Shown here one piece after another: positions 52,981 through 61,171 of a stretch of 64,000 nucleotides of DNA. A program made the position numbers and the translations under genes. This stretch comes from JAWLAT01 sp041395325 (lineage in GTDB: Bacteria; Pseudomonadota; Gammaproteobacteria; Xanthomonadales; SZUA-5). The first letter of the stretch is position 1. Each line of letters opens with the position of its first letter. The DNA lies in assembly GCA_041395325.1 (NCBI GenBank), contig JAWLAT010000018.1, positions 36,740 through 100,739 on the forward strand. Reading direction: 5' to 3'. The notes beneath the pieces are model-generated. The model ran no database searches. It was not told where the DNA came from and saw only the letters and a list, made by a program, of their open reading frames with translations.

Positions 52981-53789
52981 ACGGCCTGCGCACGCAGAAA
53001 GCCCACCACGGCCTGATGCACGGCCGCGTCCCACAACACCTTGTGATGTCCCAACGCCTCGGTGGTGACGACCTGGGCATCGGGCCACGTCGCGCTGATG
53101 CGCTGCGCATCCGCCGGATCGACCTGATCGTCGGCCTGGTCCTGCACGACCAGCAGCCGACCCTGTCCCCGATGCTGATGCAGCAAGCCCGCCTGTACGG
53201 CCGGCGCGTCCGCATCGAACTGCCGACAGTAGCGTCGAGCGCACTCGTCGAGGATGGCCTGCGAGGGCGCCACACGACGGGCAATGGCACGCAGTGGTGG
53301 GTAAGGCCACAGCGGCGTATTCAGCGTGACGTAGGCGGGAGCGTTCTGGTCCCCGCGGGCCGCCATCATCGCCATGCCTCCCGCTGAATGACCGACCCAG
53401 GCCGCGGCCTGCGGCGCCAGATGCCGCGTCGCCGTTCGCACGTCCTCAACCATGCGAGAGAAACTGATTCGCCGACCCGGCGACTGTCCGTGTCCGTGCA
53501 GATCAACTGCAACGGCCTTGAAGCCCGCGTCGGCGATGGCCTCGGCCAGTGGCCCCATCTGCGCGGCGCCGCCACCCCAACCGTGCAGCAACAACACCGC
53601 TGGTCCTTCACCCCAGGCCCAGGCGCGATGCTGGCCGTTGCTGCCCCAGCGCAACGCCTGTGCCCGATCGAGCAATGCTCGGTCGCGATCCTTCAAGGTC
53701 AGCCGATTCGAGCGCGCCACAATGGCCATCAGGCATGCGCTGGCCAGCGCAACGGGGAGACGATCGAGCACCGCGCCGAAGGCTGACAT
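52962..53789 (-). CDS. Alpha/beta hydrolase
   Basis: The protein has 275 residues. The N-terminus may contain a short membrane-prone helix (LPVALASACLMAIVA). The hydrolase core has VLLLHGWGGGAAQ (oxyanion region), nucleophile elbow GHSAGG, Asp in QDQADDQVDP and His in ALGHHKVLW. Substrate unknown. It is divergently transcribed from a TetR gene across a 69-base gap with an AT-rich palindrome, so it is probably the TetR target. Confidence 0.87.
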   Translation of the reverse strand: MSAFGAVLDRLPVALASACLMAIVARSNRLTLKDRDRALLDRAQALRWGSNGQHRAWAWGEGPAVLLLHGWGGGAAQMGPLAEAIADAGFKAVAVDLHGHGQSPGRRISFSRMVEDVRTATRHLAPQAAAWVGHSAGGMAMMAARGDQNAPAYVTLNTPLWPYPPLRAIARRVAPSQAILDECARRYCRQFDADAPAVQAGLLHQHRGQGRLLVVQDQADDQVDPADAQRISATWPDAQVVTTEALGHHKVLWDAAVHQAVVGFLRAQAVQSPVR

Positions 53790-53812
53790 GAAGATCCAAA
53801 CGATTAGAACAT

Positions 53813-53824
53813 TATTCTAGAATA
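53813..53824. promoter_or_regulatory. Palindromic operator candidate between hydrolase and TetR gene
   Basis: TATTCTAGAATA is a perfect 12-base palindrome in an AT-rich island (about 53800-53832) that contrasts with the GC-rich surroundings. Its place between divergent genes, one of them TetR, makes it a likely binding site of that regulator. Confidence 0.6.
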
Positions 53825-53858
53825 TCATTTCACCACCGACCGCTCCCAGCCCCCCGCG

Positions 53859-54479
53859 ATGCCCCGGTCCAGCCCAACATCGAAGGTGCCCGACAATCCC
53901 CAGCGCTTGCTAGACGCCGCCTTGATGGCCTTCAACGAAGCCGGCATCCAGGGCGCATCGATTCAGGCGATCTGTCGGGCGGCGGGCGCCAGCATCGGCA
54001 GTGCCTATCACCACTACGGCAGCAAGCTGGGGCTGGCCGAGGCGCTCTATGTGCACGGCATGGATGCGCACTTGCAGCAGCTCGCCGCGCAGCTGCGGTC
54101 GGTCCGATCGCCGCGGGCGGTCGTCCGCGCGCTGATTCGCTGTCTGCTGGTCTGGGTCGAGCAGAATCCGGCGCAGGCGCGCTTCATCTACGCCAATTCA
54201 ATCGAGCTGCAGCAACGGCGATCGGCCAAGCTGCTCGCGCTGCGCGAGCGTTGGGCTGCGCTGTTGGGGCCTCATCTGAGTGAACTTCAGCATCGAGCAC
54301 AACAGCGAAAACTGCCGGTCGAGCTGCTCCAGCCCTTGCTGCTTGGACCCAGTCATGATCTGGCCCGGCGCTGGCTGGAAGGGGCTGTCGCGCGCCCACC
54401 GAGTGACTTCGCCGAGATGCTCGCCAAGGTGGCCTGGCAGTCGCTGGACACGCCAGCCGCACCAGTCGATCGGAAGTGA
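53859..54479 (+). CDS. TetR-family transcriptional regulator
   Basis: The protein has 206 residues. The helix-turn-helix is NEAGIQGASIQAICRAAGAS followed by IGSAYHHYGSKLGLAEALY, the canonical TetR N-terminal domain with the Y-x-H-Y/F-x-S-K core. The C-terminal ligand domain is helical and unassigned. It probably represses itself and the divergent hydrolase gene through the palindrome in the gap. Confidence 0.92.
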   Translation: MPRSSPTSKVPDNPQRLLDAALMAFNEAGIQGASIQAICRAAGASIGSAYHHYGSKLGLAEALYVHGMDAHLQQLAAQLRSVRSPRAVVRALIRCLLVWVEQNPAQARFIYANSIELQQRRSAKLLALRERWAALLGPHLSELQHRAQQRKLPVELLQPLLLGPSHDLARRWLEGAVARPPSDFAEMLAKVAWQSLDTPAAPVDRK

Positions 54480-54501
54480 CCGGGATGGTCGCTACGAAAG
54501 C

Positions 54502-54966
54502 TCAATCGCCCAGGCGCAGGGACAATGTTCCGCCGACAGGCACGTCCGACCAGCGCCGGGTCAGCTCGGCCAGTGTCCGGCGAATTCGATCAATGTCCTC
54601 GGCATCGATTGCCAGGGCCGGACAACCACGGGCGCGGCAGGTGACCTGATAGAGGTCCAGCATCTCGCTCGCGTCAGATCCTGAGCCGGACCAGGCGTCG
54701 CCCTGGAAAACCTCCACCAGTCGTTCCACCGAGTCGCTTTGCGCCTCGGCCTGCATCTGGAAGCTGGCCACTTCGCCGTCCGCAACGCGGCCCAGAAAGC
54801 CTCTGGCCGCCAGATTGCTCTCAACGGCGTAGTGAACCATGTCGTGCGGCACGATGCCCTGCTTGGGACACTCGATGGTCGAATCGATGTGGTCGCCACG
54901 CAGAACTTCCAGGCGATCGCTCTTGCCGCTGCCCTTGCGAAAGCGGAATTCAGTAGCGCTTTCCAT
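54502..54966 (-). CDS. Conserved hypothetical protein
   Basis: The protein has 154 residues starting MESATEFRFRKGSGKSDRLE. It has no signal peptide or membrane helix. The segment CPKQGIVPHDMVHYAVESN, with two His and one Cys, and the later CRARGCPALAIDAED could bind metal; neither defines a family I know. The frame is open upstream to 55047, but GGAG precedes the ATG at 54966. It lies in a 3'-to-3' arrangement with the TetR gene. Confidence 0.65.
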   Translation of the reverse strand: MESATEFRFRKGSGKSDRLEVLRGDHIDSTIECPKQGIVPHDMVHYAVESNLAARGFLGRVADGEVASFQMQAEAQSDSVERLVEVFQGDAWSGSGSDASEMLDLYQVTCRARGCPALAIDAEDIDRIRRTLAELTRRWSDVPVGGTLSLRLGD

Positions 54967-55202
54967 CAGTTTCGACTCCGTCCCTGGTACCGCGCAAATG
55001 TCGCACAAATGCGCGGCCGATCGTCGAGCATGACGGTCTAGCCGCAAGGATCATTGTCGGAGCAAGCCGCCAGGGGGCTGGCACAGGACACGCAAGACGG
55101 AGAAATGACAGCGCTTACCAAACACGCGAAATGCTGGCAGGCTACACTGCGGCGCGCCCGCAGCAGGCGGGCTGGTCTTGAGTGCGGGGGAGGATGTAGC
55201 GG

Positions 55203-56387
55203 ATGGCTTTTCTGCGGATGCAGGATCTGGATCTGGCCGGCAAGCGAGTGCTGATCCGTGAGGATCTGAACGTGCCGATCGAGGACGGGCGGATCACCAG
55301 CGAGGCGCGCTTGCGGGCGGCGCTGCCGACGATTCAGGCGGCCAGCGCGGCCGGCGCGAAGGTGCTGGTGATGTCGCACCTGGGTCGGCCGAAGGAAGGC
55401 CTCTTCGATGAATCCGCCTCGCTGGCGCCGGTGGCCGCATGGCTGAGCGCGGCGCTGGGTCAGCCGGTGCCGCTGCAGCGCGACTGGCTCGATGGCGTCG
55501 AACTGGCCAATGGCGCCGTCGCGCTGTGCGAGAACGTGCGCTTCAATGCAGGCGAGGGCAAGGACGACGAAGCGCTGTCGCGGCGGATGGCCGCGTTGTG
55601 CGATGTGTTCGTCATGGACGCCTTCGGCACCGCCCACCGGGCCCAGGCCAGCACCCATGGCGTGGCCCGCTACGCGCCGATCGCCTGCGCTGGTCCGCTG
55701 CTGGCGGCCGAACTGGATGCGCTGGGTCGGGCGCTGAAGGCACCGACGCCGCCGTTGCTGGCCATCGTCGCCGGCTCCAAGGTCTCGACCAAGCTCGAGC
55801 TGCTGCTGAACCTGGTCGACAAGGTCGACGTGCTGGTGGTCGGTGGCGGCATTGCCAACACCTTCCTGGCCGCGCAGGGCAGGCCGGTCGGCAGTTCGCT
55901 GCATGAGCCCGATCTGCTCGACGCCGCGCGCGAGATCCTCTCCAAGGCGCAAGCCCGCGGCACGCAGGTGCCATTGCCCACCGACGTCGTCGTGGCCGAT
56001 CGCTTCGCCGCCGATGCGCAGGCGCAGGTGGTGGCGGCCGATGCGGTGCCGGCCGACCGGATGATCCTGGACATCGGCCCGCAGACCGCGGCCACCTATC
56101 GGCAGGCGCTGCTGGGCGCCGGCACGATTGTCTGGAACGGCCCGGTCGGCGTGTTTGAGTTCGACGCCTTTGCCGGCGGCACCCGCGCCATCGCCGAAGC
56201 CATCGCCGAATCGCAGGCCTTCTCCATCGCCGGCGGTGGCGACACGCTGGCGGCCATCGAGAAGTTCGGCATCACCGAGCAGGTGGGCTACATCTCCACC
56301 GGCGGCGGCGCCTTCCTGGAGTTCCTCGAAGGCAAGACCCTGCCGGCGGTGGCAATGCTGGAGCAGCGGGCGGCGGACGCGTCGTAG
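55203..56387 (+). CDS. pgk: Phosphoglycerate kinase
   Basis: The protein has 394 residues, the usual length. The substrate-binding arginine segments are LIREDLNVPIEDG, MSHLGRPKEG and CENVRFNAGE; the hinge and nucleotide part include AIVAGSKVSTKLELL, VVGGGIANTFLAAQG, VWNGPVGVFEFDAF and SIAGGGDTLAAIEKF, and the end has STGGGAFLEFLEGKTLPA. It makes ATP from 1,3-bisphosphoglycerate in glycolysis. GGAGG lies 11 bases before the ATG. A TACACT hexamer near 55142-55147 could be a -10 box. pyk follows 363 bases later across repeat-rich DNA. Confidence 0.97.
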   Translation: MAFLRMQDLDLAGKRVLIREDLNVPIEDGRITSEARLRAALPTIQAASAAGAKVLVMSHLGRPKEGLFDESASLAPVAAWLSAALGQPVPLQRDWLDGVELANGAVALCENVRFNAGEGKDDEALSRRMAALCDVFVMDAFGTAHRAQASTHGVARYAPIACAGPLLAAELDALGRALKAPTPPLLAIVAGSKVSTKLELLLNLVDKVDVLVVGGGIANTFLAAQGRPVGSSLHEPDLLDAAREILSKAQARGTQVPLPTDVVVADRFAADAQAQVVAADAVPADRMILDIGPQTAATYRQALLGAGTIVWNGPVGVFEFDAFAGGTRAIAEAIAESQAFSIAGGGDTLAAIEKFGITEQVGYISTGGGAFLEFLEGKTLPAVAMLEQRAADAS

Positions 56388-56471
56388 TTCGCATTGTCGT
56401 GTTTCAGGCACGCGACCTGCCCAACTGCTGCGAATTGCCCATCGCCGCAGCCCAGGATCAAAGGCGTTCAA

Positions 56472-56498
56472 CACGAAGGACACCAAGGACACGAAGGA
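56472..56498. repeat. Three tandem 9-mers, CACGAAGGA type
   Basis: CACGAAGGA, CACCAAGGA and CACGAAGGA follow each other without gaps in the pgk-pyk spacer. Short arrays of this CACGAAGGA/CACNAAGGA unit occur in intergenic DNA of many unrelated bacteria as far as I recall; their function is unknown. Confidence 0.75.
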
Positions 56499-56576
56499 GA
56501 GCAGCGTTGGCGCGCTTGGCGGGTAGTGCCGGTGAATTTCGCCACAGCAATGCAGCGATCTGGCCTCGGCGGGATT

Positions 56577-56654
56577 GTGGGAGCGAGCTTGCTCGCGAGC
56601 TTTTCCCTGCCGGTCATCACGAGGCCAAAAGCTCGCGAGCAAGCTCGCTCCCAC
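56577..56654. repeat. REP-like element, perfect 28-base inverted repeat
   Basis: The left arm 56577-56604 (GTGGGAGCGAGCTTGCTCGC and on) and the right arm 56627-56654 are perfect inverted complements separated by 22 bases. Each arm is also internally palindromic around GAGCTTGCTCGCGAGC. The motif is very close to the REP sequence known from Pseudomonas. No RAYT transposase gene is in the window. Confidence 0.9.
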
Positions 56655-56710
56655 TGAAGCTCGGGATCACTGCCGAGTGACTCCTTGACCCGGTGACCTG
56701 ATCGCCAACA

Positions 56711-56740
56711 CCTCAGCCCTCAGCCCTCAGCCCTCAGCCC
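56711..56740. repeat. TCAGCCC tandem heptads upstream of pyk
   Basis: Four perfect tandem heptads (CCTCAGC register) fill 56711-56740 and end ten bases before the pyk start codon. No opposite arm is visible, unlike the copies at 9.1, 23.1 and 33.3 kb. The array takes the place where a ribosome-binding site would start; only GAGACC remains near the ATG. Confidence 0.8.
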
Positions 56741-56750
56741 GAGACCTCCC

Positions 56751-58220
56751 ATGCCCACCCATAATGAACAGCTGCGCCGCACCCGCATCATCGCCACTCT
56801 TGGACCGGCCACCGACAAGCCTGGCGTGTTGGCCAAGGTGCTGGAGGCCGGCGCCGATGTGGTGCGACTGAATCTGTCGCACGGCACCGCCGCCGATCAC
56901 GAGCAGCGCTGCCAGCAGGTGCGCGAGATTGCCGAGCAGATGGGCCGCGAAGTTGCGGTGCTGGCCGATTTGCAGGGGCCGAAGATCCGCATCGAGAGCT
57001 TCGAGCAGGGCAGCATTGAACTCGAGCCCGGCGCGCCCTTCACGCTGGACTGCGAAGACGACCCGGCGCCGGGCACGGTCTATCGCGTCGGCGTGACCTA
57101 TCGCGGCTTGTTCCGCGACGTCAGTGCCGGCGACACGCTGCTGCTGGACGATGGCCTGATCACGCTGCAGGTCGATGCGGTCGAGGGCAAGGAAATCCGC
57201 ACCACCGTGGTGGCTGGCGGCACGCTGCGCAATCGCAAGGGCATCAACCGGCTGGGCGGCGGTCTGTCGCTGAAGGCGCTGTCGGCCAAGGACAAGGCCG
57301 ACATCACGCTGGCGGCGAAGATGGGCGTCGACTATCTGGCGGTGTCTTTCCCGCGCGACGCCGAAGACATGCGTGAGGCCCGCGCCCTGCTGCGCGCGGC
57401 CGGTTCCTCGGCCGGTTTGATCGCCAAGATCGAACGTGCCGAGGCAATCACCAACCTGCACGAGATTGCCGATGCCTCCGAAGCACTGCTGGTGGCGCGT
57501 GGCGATCTGGGCGTGGAGATCGGCTACGCCGAACTGCCCGGTCTGCAGAAGAAGATCATCCGCGATTCGCTGGCGCGCAACCGCATCGTCATCACCGCCA
57601 CGCAGATGCTGCAGTCGATGGTGGAGGCGCCCATTCCCACCCGCGCCGAAGTGCTGGATGTGGCCAACTCGGTCATCGACGGCACCGACGCGGTGATGCT
57701 GTCGGAGGAAACCGCCGCCGGCAAGCACCCGCACAAGGCCGTCGCCGCGATGCGCGACATCTGCCTGGCCGCCGAGCGTCAGTTCGAGTCGGTCGAACTG
57801 CCACCGGCCAACACGCTGGAGCGCACCGACCAGGCCATCGCGCTGGCGGCGATGTATCTGGCCAACCAGACCGGCGTGCGCGCGATCATCGCGCTGACCG
57901 AATCCGGCGCCACCGCCCAGTGGCTCAGCCGCGGCCGCTCCAGCATTCCGATCTATGCGATGAGCCGGCACCAGCAGGCGCGGCAGAAGATGCGCCTGTT
58001 CGGCGACGTCTTCCCGGTGGCCTTCGAAGCCGGCGGTTCCGGCGTCACCCACGCCGCCCGCATGGCGGTCGAGTTGCTGCACGCCCAGGGACGCCTGGCC
58101 GTCGGCGACCGCGTGGTGCTGACCACCGGTGACCACACCGGTCTGCTCGGCGGCACCAACACGCTCAAGCTGCTGCGCGTGGGTGTGGGCGGCGTGCCCG
58201 AGGGGATGGCGGATCTGTGA
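56751..58220 (+). CDS. pyk: Pyruvate kinase
   Basis: The protein has 489 residues. The family marks are RTRIIATLGPAT, VVRLNLSHG, LADLQGPKIRIESF, the signature LIAKIERAEAITNLHEIADA with catalytic Lys, LLVARGDLGVEIG, TATQMLQSM and SVIDGTDAVMLSEETAAGKH. The C-terminal allosteric domain is complete. It catalyses the last ATP-yielding step of glycolysis, a few hundred bases after pgk. The start has little room for a ribosome-binding site because of the heptad array. Confidence 0.97.
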   Translation: MPTHNEQLRRTRIIATLGPATDKPGVLAKVLEAGADVVRLNLSHGTAADHEQRCQQVREIAEQMGREVAVLADLQGPKIRIESFEQGSIELEPGAPFTLDCEDDPAPGTVYRVGVTYRGLFRDVSAGDTLLLDDGLITLQVDAVEGKEIRTTVVAGGTLRNRKGINRLGGGLSLKALSAKDKADITLAAKMGVDYLAVSFPRDAEDMREARALLRAAGSSAGLIAKIERAEAITNLHEIADASEALLVARGDLGVEIGYAELPGLQKKIIRDSLARNRIVITATQMLQSMVEAPIPTRAEVLDVANSVIDGTDAVMLSEETAAGKHPHKAVAAMRDICLAAERQFESVELPPANTLERTDQAIALAAMYLANQTGVRAIIALTESGATAQWLSRGRSSIPIYAMSRHQQARQKMRLFGDVFPVAFEAGGSGVTHAARMAVELLHAQGRLAVGDRVVLTTGDHTGLLGGTNTLKLLRVGVGGVPEGMADL

Positions 58221-58278
58221 TTGGGTGAGTTGCCTGGCGGTTTCGGGCTGCCGCGAACGTCCCGCGAACCACGGCGAA

Positions 58279-58592
58279 GAAGCGTTCGATCACAGATCGA
58301 ACCCACAACTGCGACGGTTGGCGGACTTCCCGTCTTTGTGGGTCGGTGCTGTGCGCCGACGCTCTTCCGTCACCCTGCGAAAGAACTCAGGGCCGCGCCT
58401 GCACCGGTATTCCCGGAGGCAGGAAGCATTCGATCACAGATCGAACCCACAACAGCGATTGCCGACGCCCTCCCACCTCGTGCGTCCGCGCCGTGCGCGG
58501 TCGCTGTTCCCCGAATTGAGCCAGGTAGCTCCGTGTCGTACCGAACTTGAGCGGCCCCCGAGCGTAGACACTGTCGATCTCAGATCGCCACC
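58279..58592. repeat. TTCGATC palindrome repeats (388-base spacer 58221-58608)
   Basis: Two 31-base copies, 58279-58309 and 58423-58453, differ at one position and contain TTCGATCACAGATCGAA, a perfect 7-3-7 palindrome, followed by CCCACAAC. A degenerate third copy (TCGATCTCAGATCG) is near 58570. Between them, TTTGTGGGT (about 58335) could pair with the ACCCACAA of the first copy. The elements lie between the converging pyk and glcF-like genes. I see no gene here. Confidence 0.75.
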
Positions 58593-58608
58593 CATCCCAA
58601 CGCCAGCC

Positions 58609-59826
58609 TCACCTCCGATCCCGCAGCCGCTGCGCCGCCCGATTGGGATCCAGCGGGCCCAGCGCGCGTTCGGCCAGCAGTTCCACCGGATGGGCCACGC
58701 GCACACCGCTGCCGCGCAGGCCGGCGCGCAGGTATTGGGCACAGCCGCCATTGCTGACCAGCAGCCATTGCGCCTCGCTGGCCTTCACGGCGGCGACCAG
58801 CTCATCGCGCAGCGCGCCGGACTGCGCCGGATGCTGCAGATGATGAGCACCGGCGGCGCCGCAACAGGTTGGCACCTGGTCCAGTCGCACCAGACTCAGG
58901 CCCGGAATCCGTTGCAGCAATCGCGACCAGGTGCCGCCGCCGATGTGCGCGCGCTGCGAGCAGGGCTCGTACATCACCACGCGCACCGCCGGACCGGCGA
59001 AAGCCATCGGTTTGCTCGTCAGTCCCTTGTCCAGCGCGCTCGCCAGGTCGGTCAGTTCGATGCGCTCGGCGCGCAGCAACTCGCGCAGCCGACCGTGGCA
59101 GCCGCTGCTGACGCTGATCAGCTGATCCACACCGTGGTCGTGTAGCCGTTCGACCAGTGACTCGCCCAGTCGGGTCGCGGTCGTGCCATCGCCGGCCATC
59201 TGCGCCAGCAGACCGCAACAACCGCTGTCGGCGGCGTCGTGGACCGGCTGACCCAGCCGTGCCAGCAACTGCGCCGCGGCCACGCGCGCGGCGTCGTCCA
59301 GCGGCGCGCTGAGACAGCCACCGAACAGCCAGCTGGATCGCTCCGGCGCCGGCCGCAGCCGGGCCGGTGGTCGCTCCGGCAGCCCGGCCAGTCGAGCCCG
59401 CCAGGCCGCCGGCCAGGGCCAGTTCGCCGCGCCAAAGCGTGTGGCCAGCCGCAGCAGACCGTTGGCCAGCCACAGCCGCCAGCGCTCGGCCACCACCCAG
59501 CGAGCCATCCGTGAGGCGCCATGGCCGGTCGGCGGCAGCTGCGCGCGCACGCCCGTGAGCAGAGCCTGATAGTCGACCTCGGCCGGGCAGGCGGTCTGGC
59601 AGTTGAGGCAGCCCAGGCACTGGTCCAGATGGGTCTGCAAGGCGGCGTCCGTTGCCAGCGTCCCGGCGGCCCAACCGCGAATCAGGCTGATCCGCCCGCG
59701 AGGCGATTCGCCCTCGACGCGGGCCACCCGATAGCTCGGACAATGCGGCAGGCACAGCCCGCAGGCCACGCAACGATCAGCCGCGGCCAGCAAGTCCCGC
59801 TTCGCATCAGCGCCCCCATCGCCCAT
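58609..59826 (-). CDS. glcF: Glycolate oxidase iron-sulfur subunit-like protein
   Basis: The protein has 405 residues. Two 4Fe-4S motifs are present: C19, C22, C25, C29 (CVACGLCLPHC) and C70, C73, C76, C80 (CLGCLNCQTAC). Two CCG domains follow, with DSGCCGLLAQMAG and PTCCGAAGAHHL. This is the GlcF layout, where the subunit passes electrons from the GlcD flavin to quinone. No glcD or glcE lies in this window, so the partner is elsewhere or the protein serves another flavin dehydrogenase (LutA-like). Confidence 0.82.
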   Translation of the reverse strand: MGDGGADAKRDLLAAADRCVACGLCLPHCPSYRVARVEGESPRGRISLIRGWAAGTLATDAALQTHLDQCLGCLNCQTACPAEVDYQALLTGVRAQLPPTGHGASRMARWVVAERWRLWLANGLLRLATRFGAANWPWPAAWRARLAGLPERPPARLRPAPERSSWLFGGCLSAPLDDAARVAAAQLLARLGQPVHDAADSGCCGLLAQMAGDGTTATRLGESLVERLHDHGVDQLISVSSGCHGRLRELLRAERIELTDLASALDKGLTSKPMAFAGPAVRVVMYEPCSQRAHIGGGTWSRLLQRIPGLSLVRLDQVPTCCGAAGAHHLQHPAQSGALRDELVAAVKASEAQWLLVSNGGCAQYLRAGLRGSGVRVAHPVELLAERALGPLDPNRAAQRLRDRR

Positions 59827-60037
59827 CGCGCGAGTGTGCCACGCCGCCCCCGATCAGGATTCCGCGCGCAGCACTTGGCCACAGTTGTCTTGCCATTGCC
59901 GATTGCAGGGCAGGGCCGTGCTTGCGCGCCAAGGACATGGGCTCGGCCGTGGTGTTCCTGTGCATGGTGAACGTGGTGATTGGTTTCAGGTCGGTCCTGG
60001 TGCGCCTGCACCCAGCCCAGCGACAATCCCCACAGCT

Positions 60038-60311
60038 CCTCCCCTTGCGCAGCTCTGCTGCGGAGGGGGAGGCCGGGGGGCATCGCTTCTTCGCCACCGC
60101 GAGCGGTCGAAGTGGCAACCCAGCCACGGCAGCGAACCACCAAGTCAAACGCGCCCCTTGCGCTGATCCAATCCCGCGAGCGGATCGAATGGCACTGCGC
60201 GGCGCTTCAACCCTGCGACGCGCCCCAAAACCCCTCCCCTTGCGCAGCACCGCTGCGGAGGGGGAGGTCGGGAGGGGGTCATCGATTCTTCGCCACCGCG
60301 AGCGGTCGGAG
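60038..60311. repeat. Two CCTCCCC/GGGGGAGG hairpin repeats (537-base spacer 59827-60363)
   Basis: Copies at 60038-60110 and 60233-60310 share CCTCCCCTTGCGCAGC, a short variable loop, GCTGCGGAGGGGGAGG, then the CATCG-TTCTTCGCCACCGC block ending GAGCGGTCG. Each can fold CCTCCCC onto GGGGGAGG and GCAGC onto GCTGC. A degraded relative lies at 2507-2552. The spacer begins at the glcF start codon and runs directly into the broken rplM; I see no gene in it. Confidence 0.75.
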
Positions 60312-60363
60312 TGAACCGTCCCGGGTTCTCCGGAGACTCCGGGTTGTGAGTCATGCCGCTTAA

Positions 60364-60672
60364 GCACACATCTACACGCCGCACGTCGACACGGGCGATT
60401 ACCTGATTGTCATCAACGCCGACAAGGTTGCGGTGACCGGTAACAAGCTCAAGGACAAGATGTACCACCGGGTCACCGGTTACGTCGGCAACCTCAAGAC
60501 CACCAGCCTGGGCGACATGCTGAACAAGCACCCCGAGCGCGTGATCGAGATCGCCGTCAAGGGCATGTTGCCGAAGAATCCGCTGGGCCGCGCGATGTAC
60601 CGCAAGCTGCGCGTTTATGCCGGCGACCAGCATCCGCACACGGCTCAGCAGCCGATTGCCCTCGACATCTGA
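60364..60672 (+). pseudogene. rplM: Ribosomal protein L13, 5' third missing
   Basis: The visible 102 residues start IYTPHVDTGDYLIVINAD and continue KVAVTGNK, RVIEIAVKGMLPKNPLGRAM and HTAQQPIALDI, exactly the C-terminal two thirds of L13 (142 residues in E. coli). About 42 N-terminal residues, including KRDWYVVDA-type sequence, are not found in any frame upstream. An in-frame TAA stands at 60361-60363 and the upstream DNA is repeat sequence. The first in-frame ATG is at 60433, too late for a working protein. L13 is a 50S assembly protein and normally essential. Its join to rpsI 14 bases later is normal. Confidence 0.85.
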
Positions 60673-60686
60673 GCAGAGATCAATAG

Positions 60687-61080
60687 ATGGCTACCCAACA
60701 GAATTACGGCACCGGCCGCCGCAAGTCCTCCGCCGCCCGCGTGTTCCTGCGTCCCGGGTTCCGGCCGCATCATGGTCAACGGCAAGCCGGTCGACGAGTA
60801 TTTCGGTCGCGAAACCTCCCGCATGGTCGTGCGCCAGCCGTTCGAAGTCACCAAGACCGGTGATCGTTTCGACGTGCTCGCCACCGTTGCCGGCGGCGGT
60901 TCCAACGGTCAGGCCGGCGCCATCCGCCTGGGTCTGGCCCGCGCCCTGGTCGACTACAACGAAGAACTGAAGGGTGACCTCCGCCGCGCCGGTCTGCTGA
61001 CCCGCGACGCCCGTGAGGTGGAGCGCAAGAAGGTCGGTCTGCACAAGGCCCGCCGCGCCACCCAGTACAGCAAGCGCTAA
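60687..61080 (+). pseudogene. rpsI: Ribosomal protein S9, frame broken by one extra G
   Basis: The start MATQQNYGTGRRKSSAARVF at 60687 matches S9. After RVFLRPG the frame fails, and the rest, MVNGKPVDEYFGRETSRMVV to the end ARRATQYSKR, is read from the next frame. The span of 394 bases is one more than 131 codons, and removal of one G in the run 60756-60758 restores GSGRIMVNGK. The C-terminal SKR that reaches the ribosomal P-site is intact. S9 is essential, so a sequence error is more likely than a true mutation. It follows rplM in the standard rplM-rpsI operon. Confidence 0.9.
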
Positions 61081-61171
61081 GCGCTGCGGTACGTTGGGGC
61101 AGGGCTACGGTCCGCCCCACACCCCAGCCCCCGATCACCCTCGGCGGGCTGGCGGACAAAGCAGATCCACT

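Noticed and set aside
55117..55147. Full sigma-70 promoter for pgk
   Set aside because: Only a TACACT hexamer is convincing; no -35 box lies at a suitable distance.
56577..56654. Transcription terminator of pgk
   Set aside because: The inverted repeat is long and perfect, but it lies about 190 bases after the stop and has no downstream T run; its sequence matches REP elements better.
55038..58136. Long minus-strand open frames opposite pgk and pyk
   Set aside because: pgk and pyk are unambiguous. The antisense products are Gln/His/Arg-rich and resemble no protein family.
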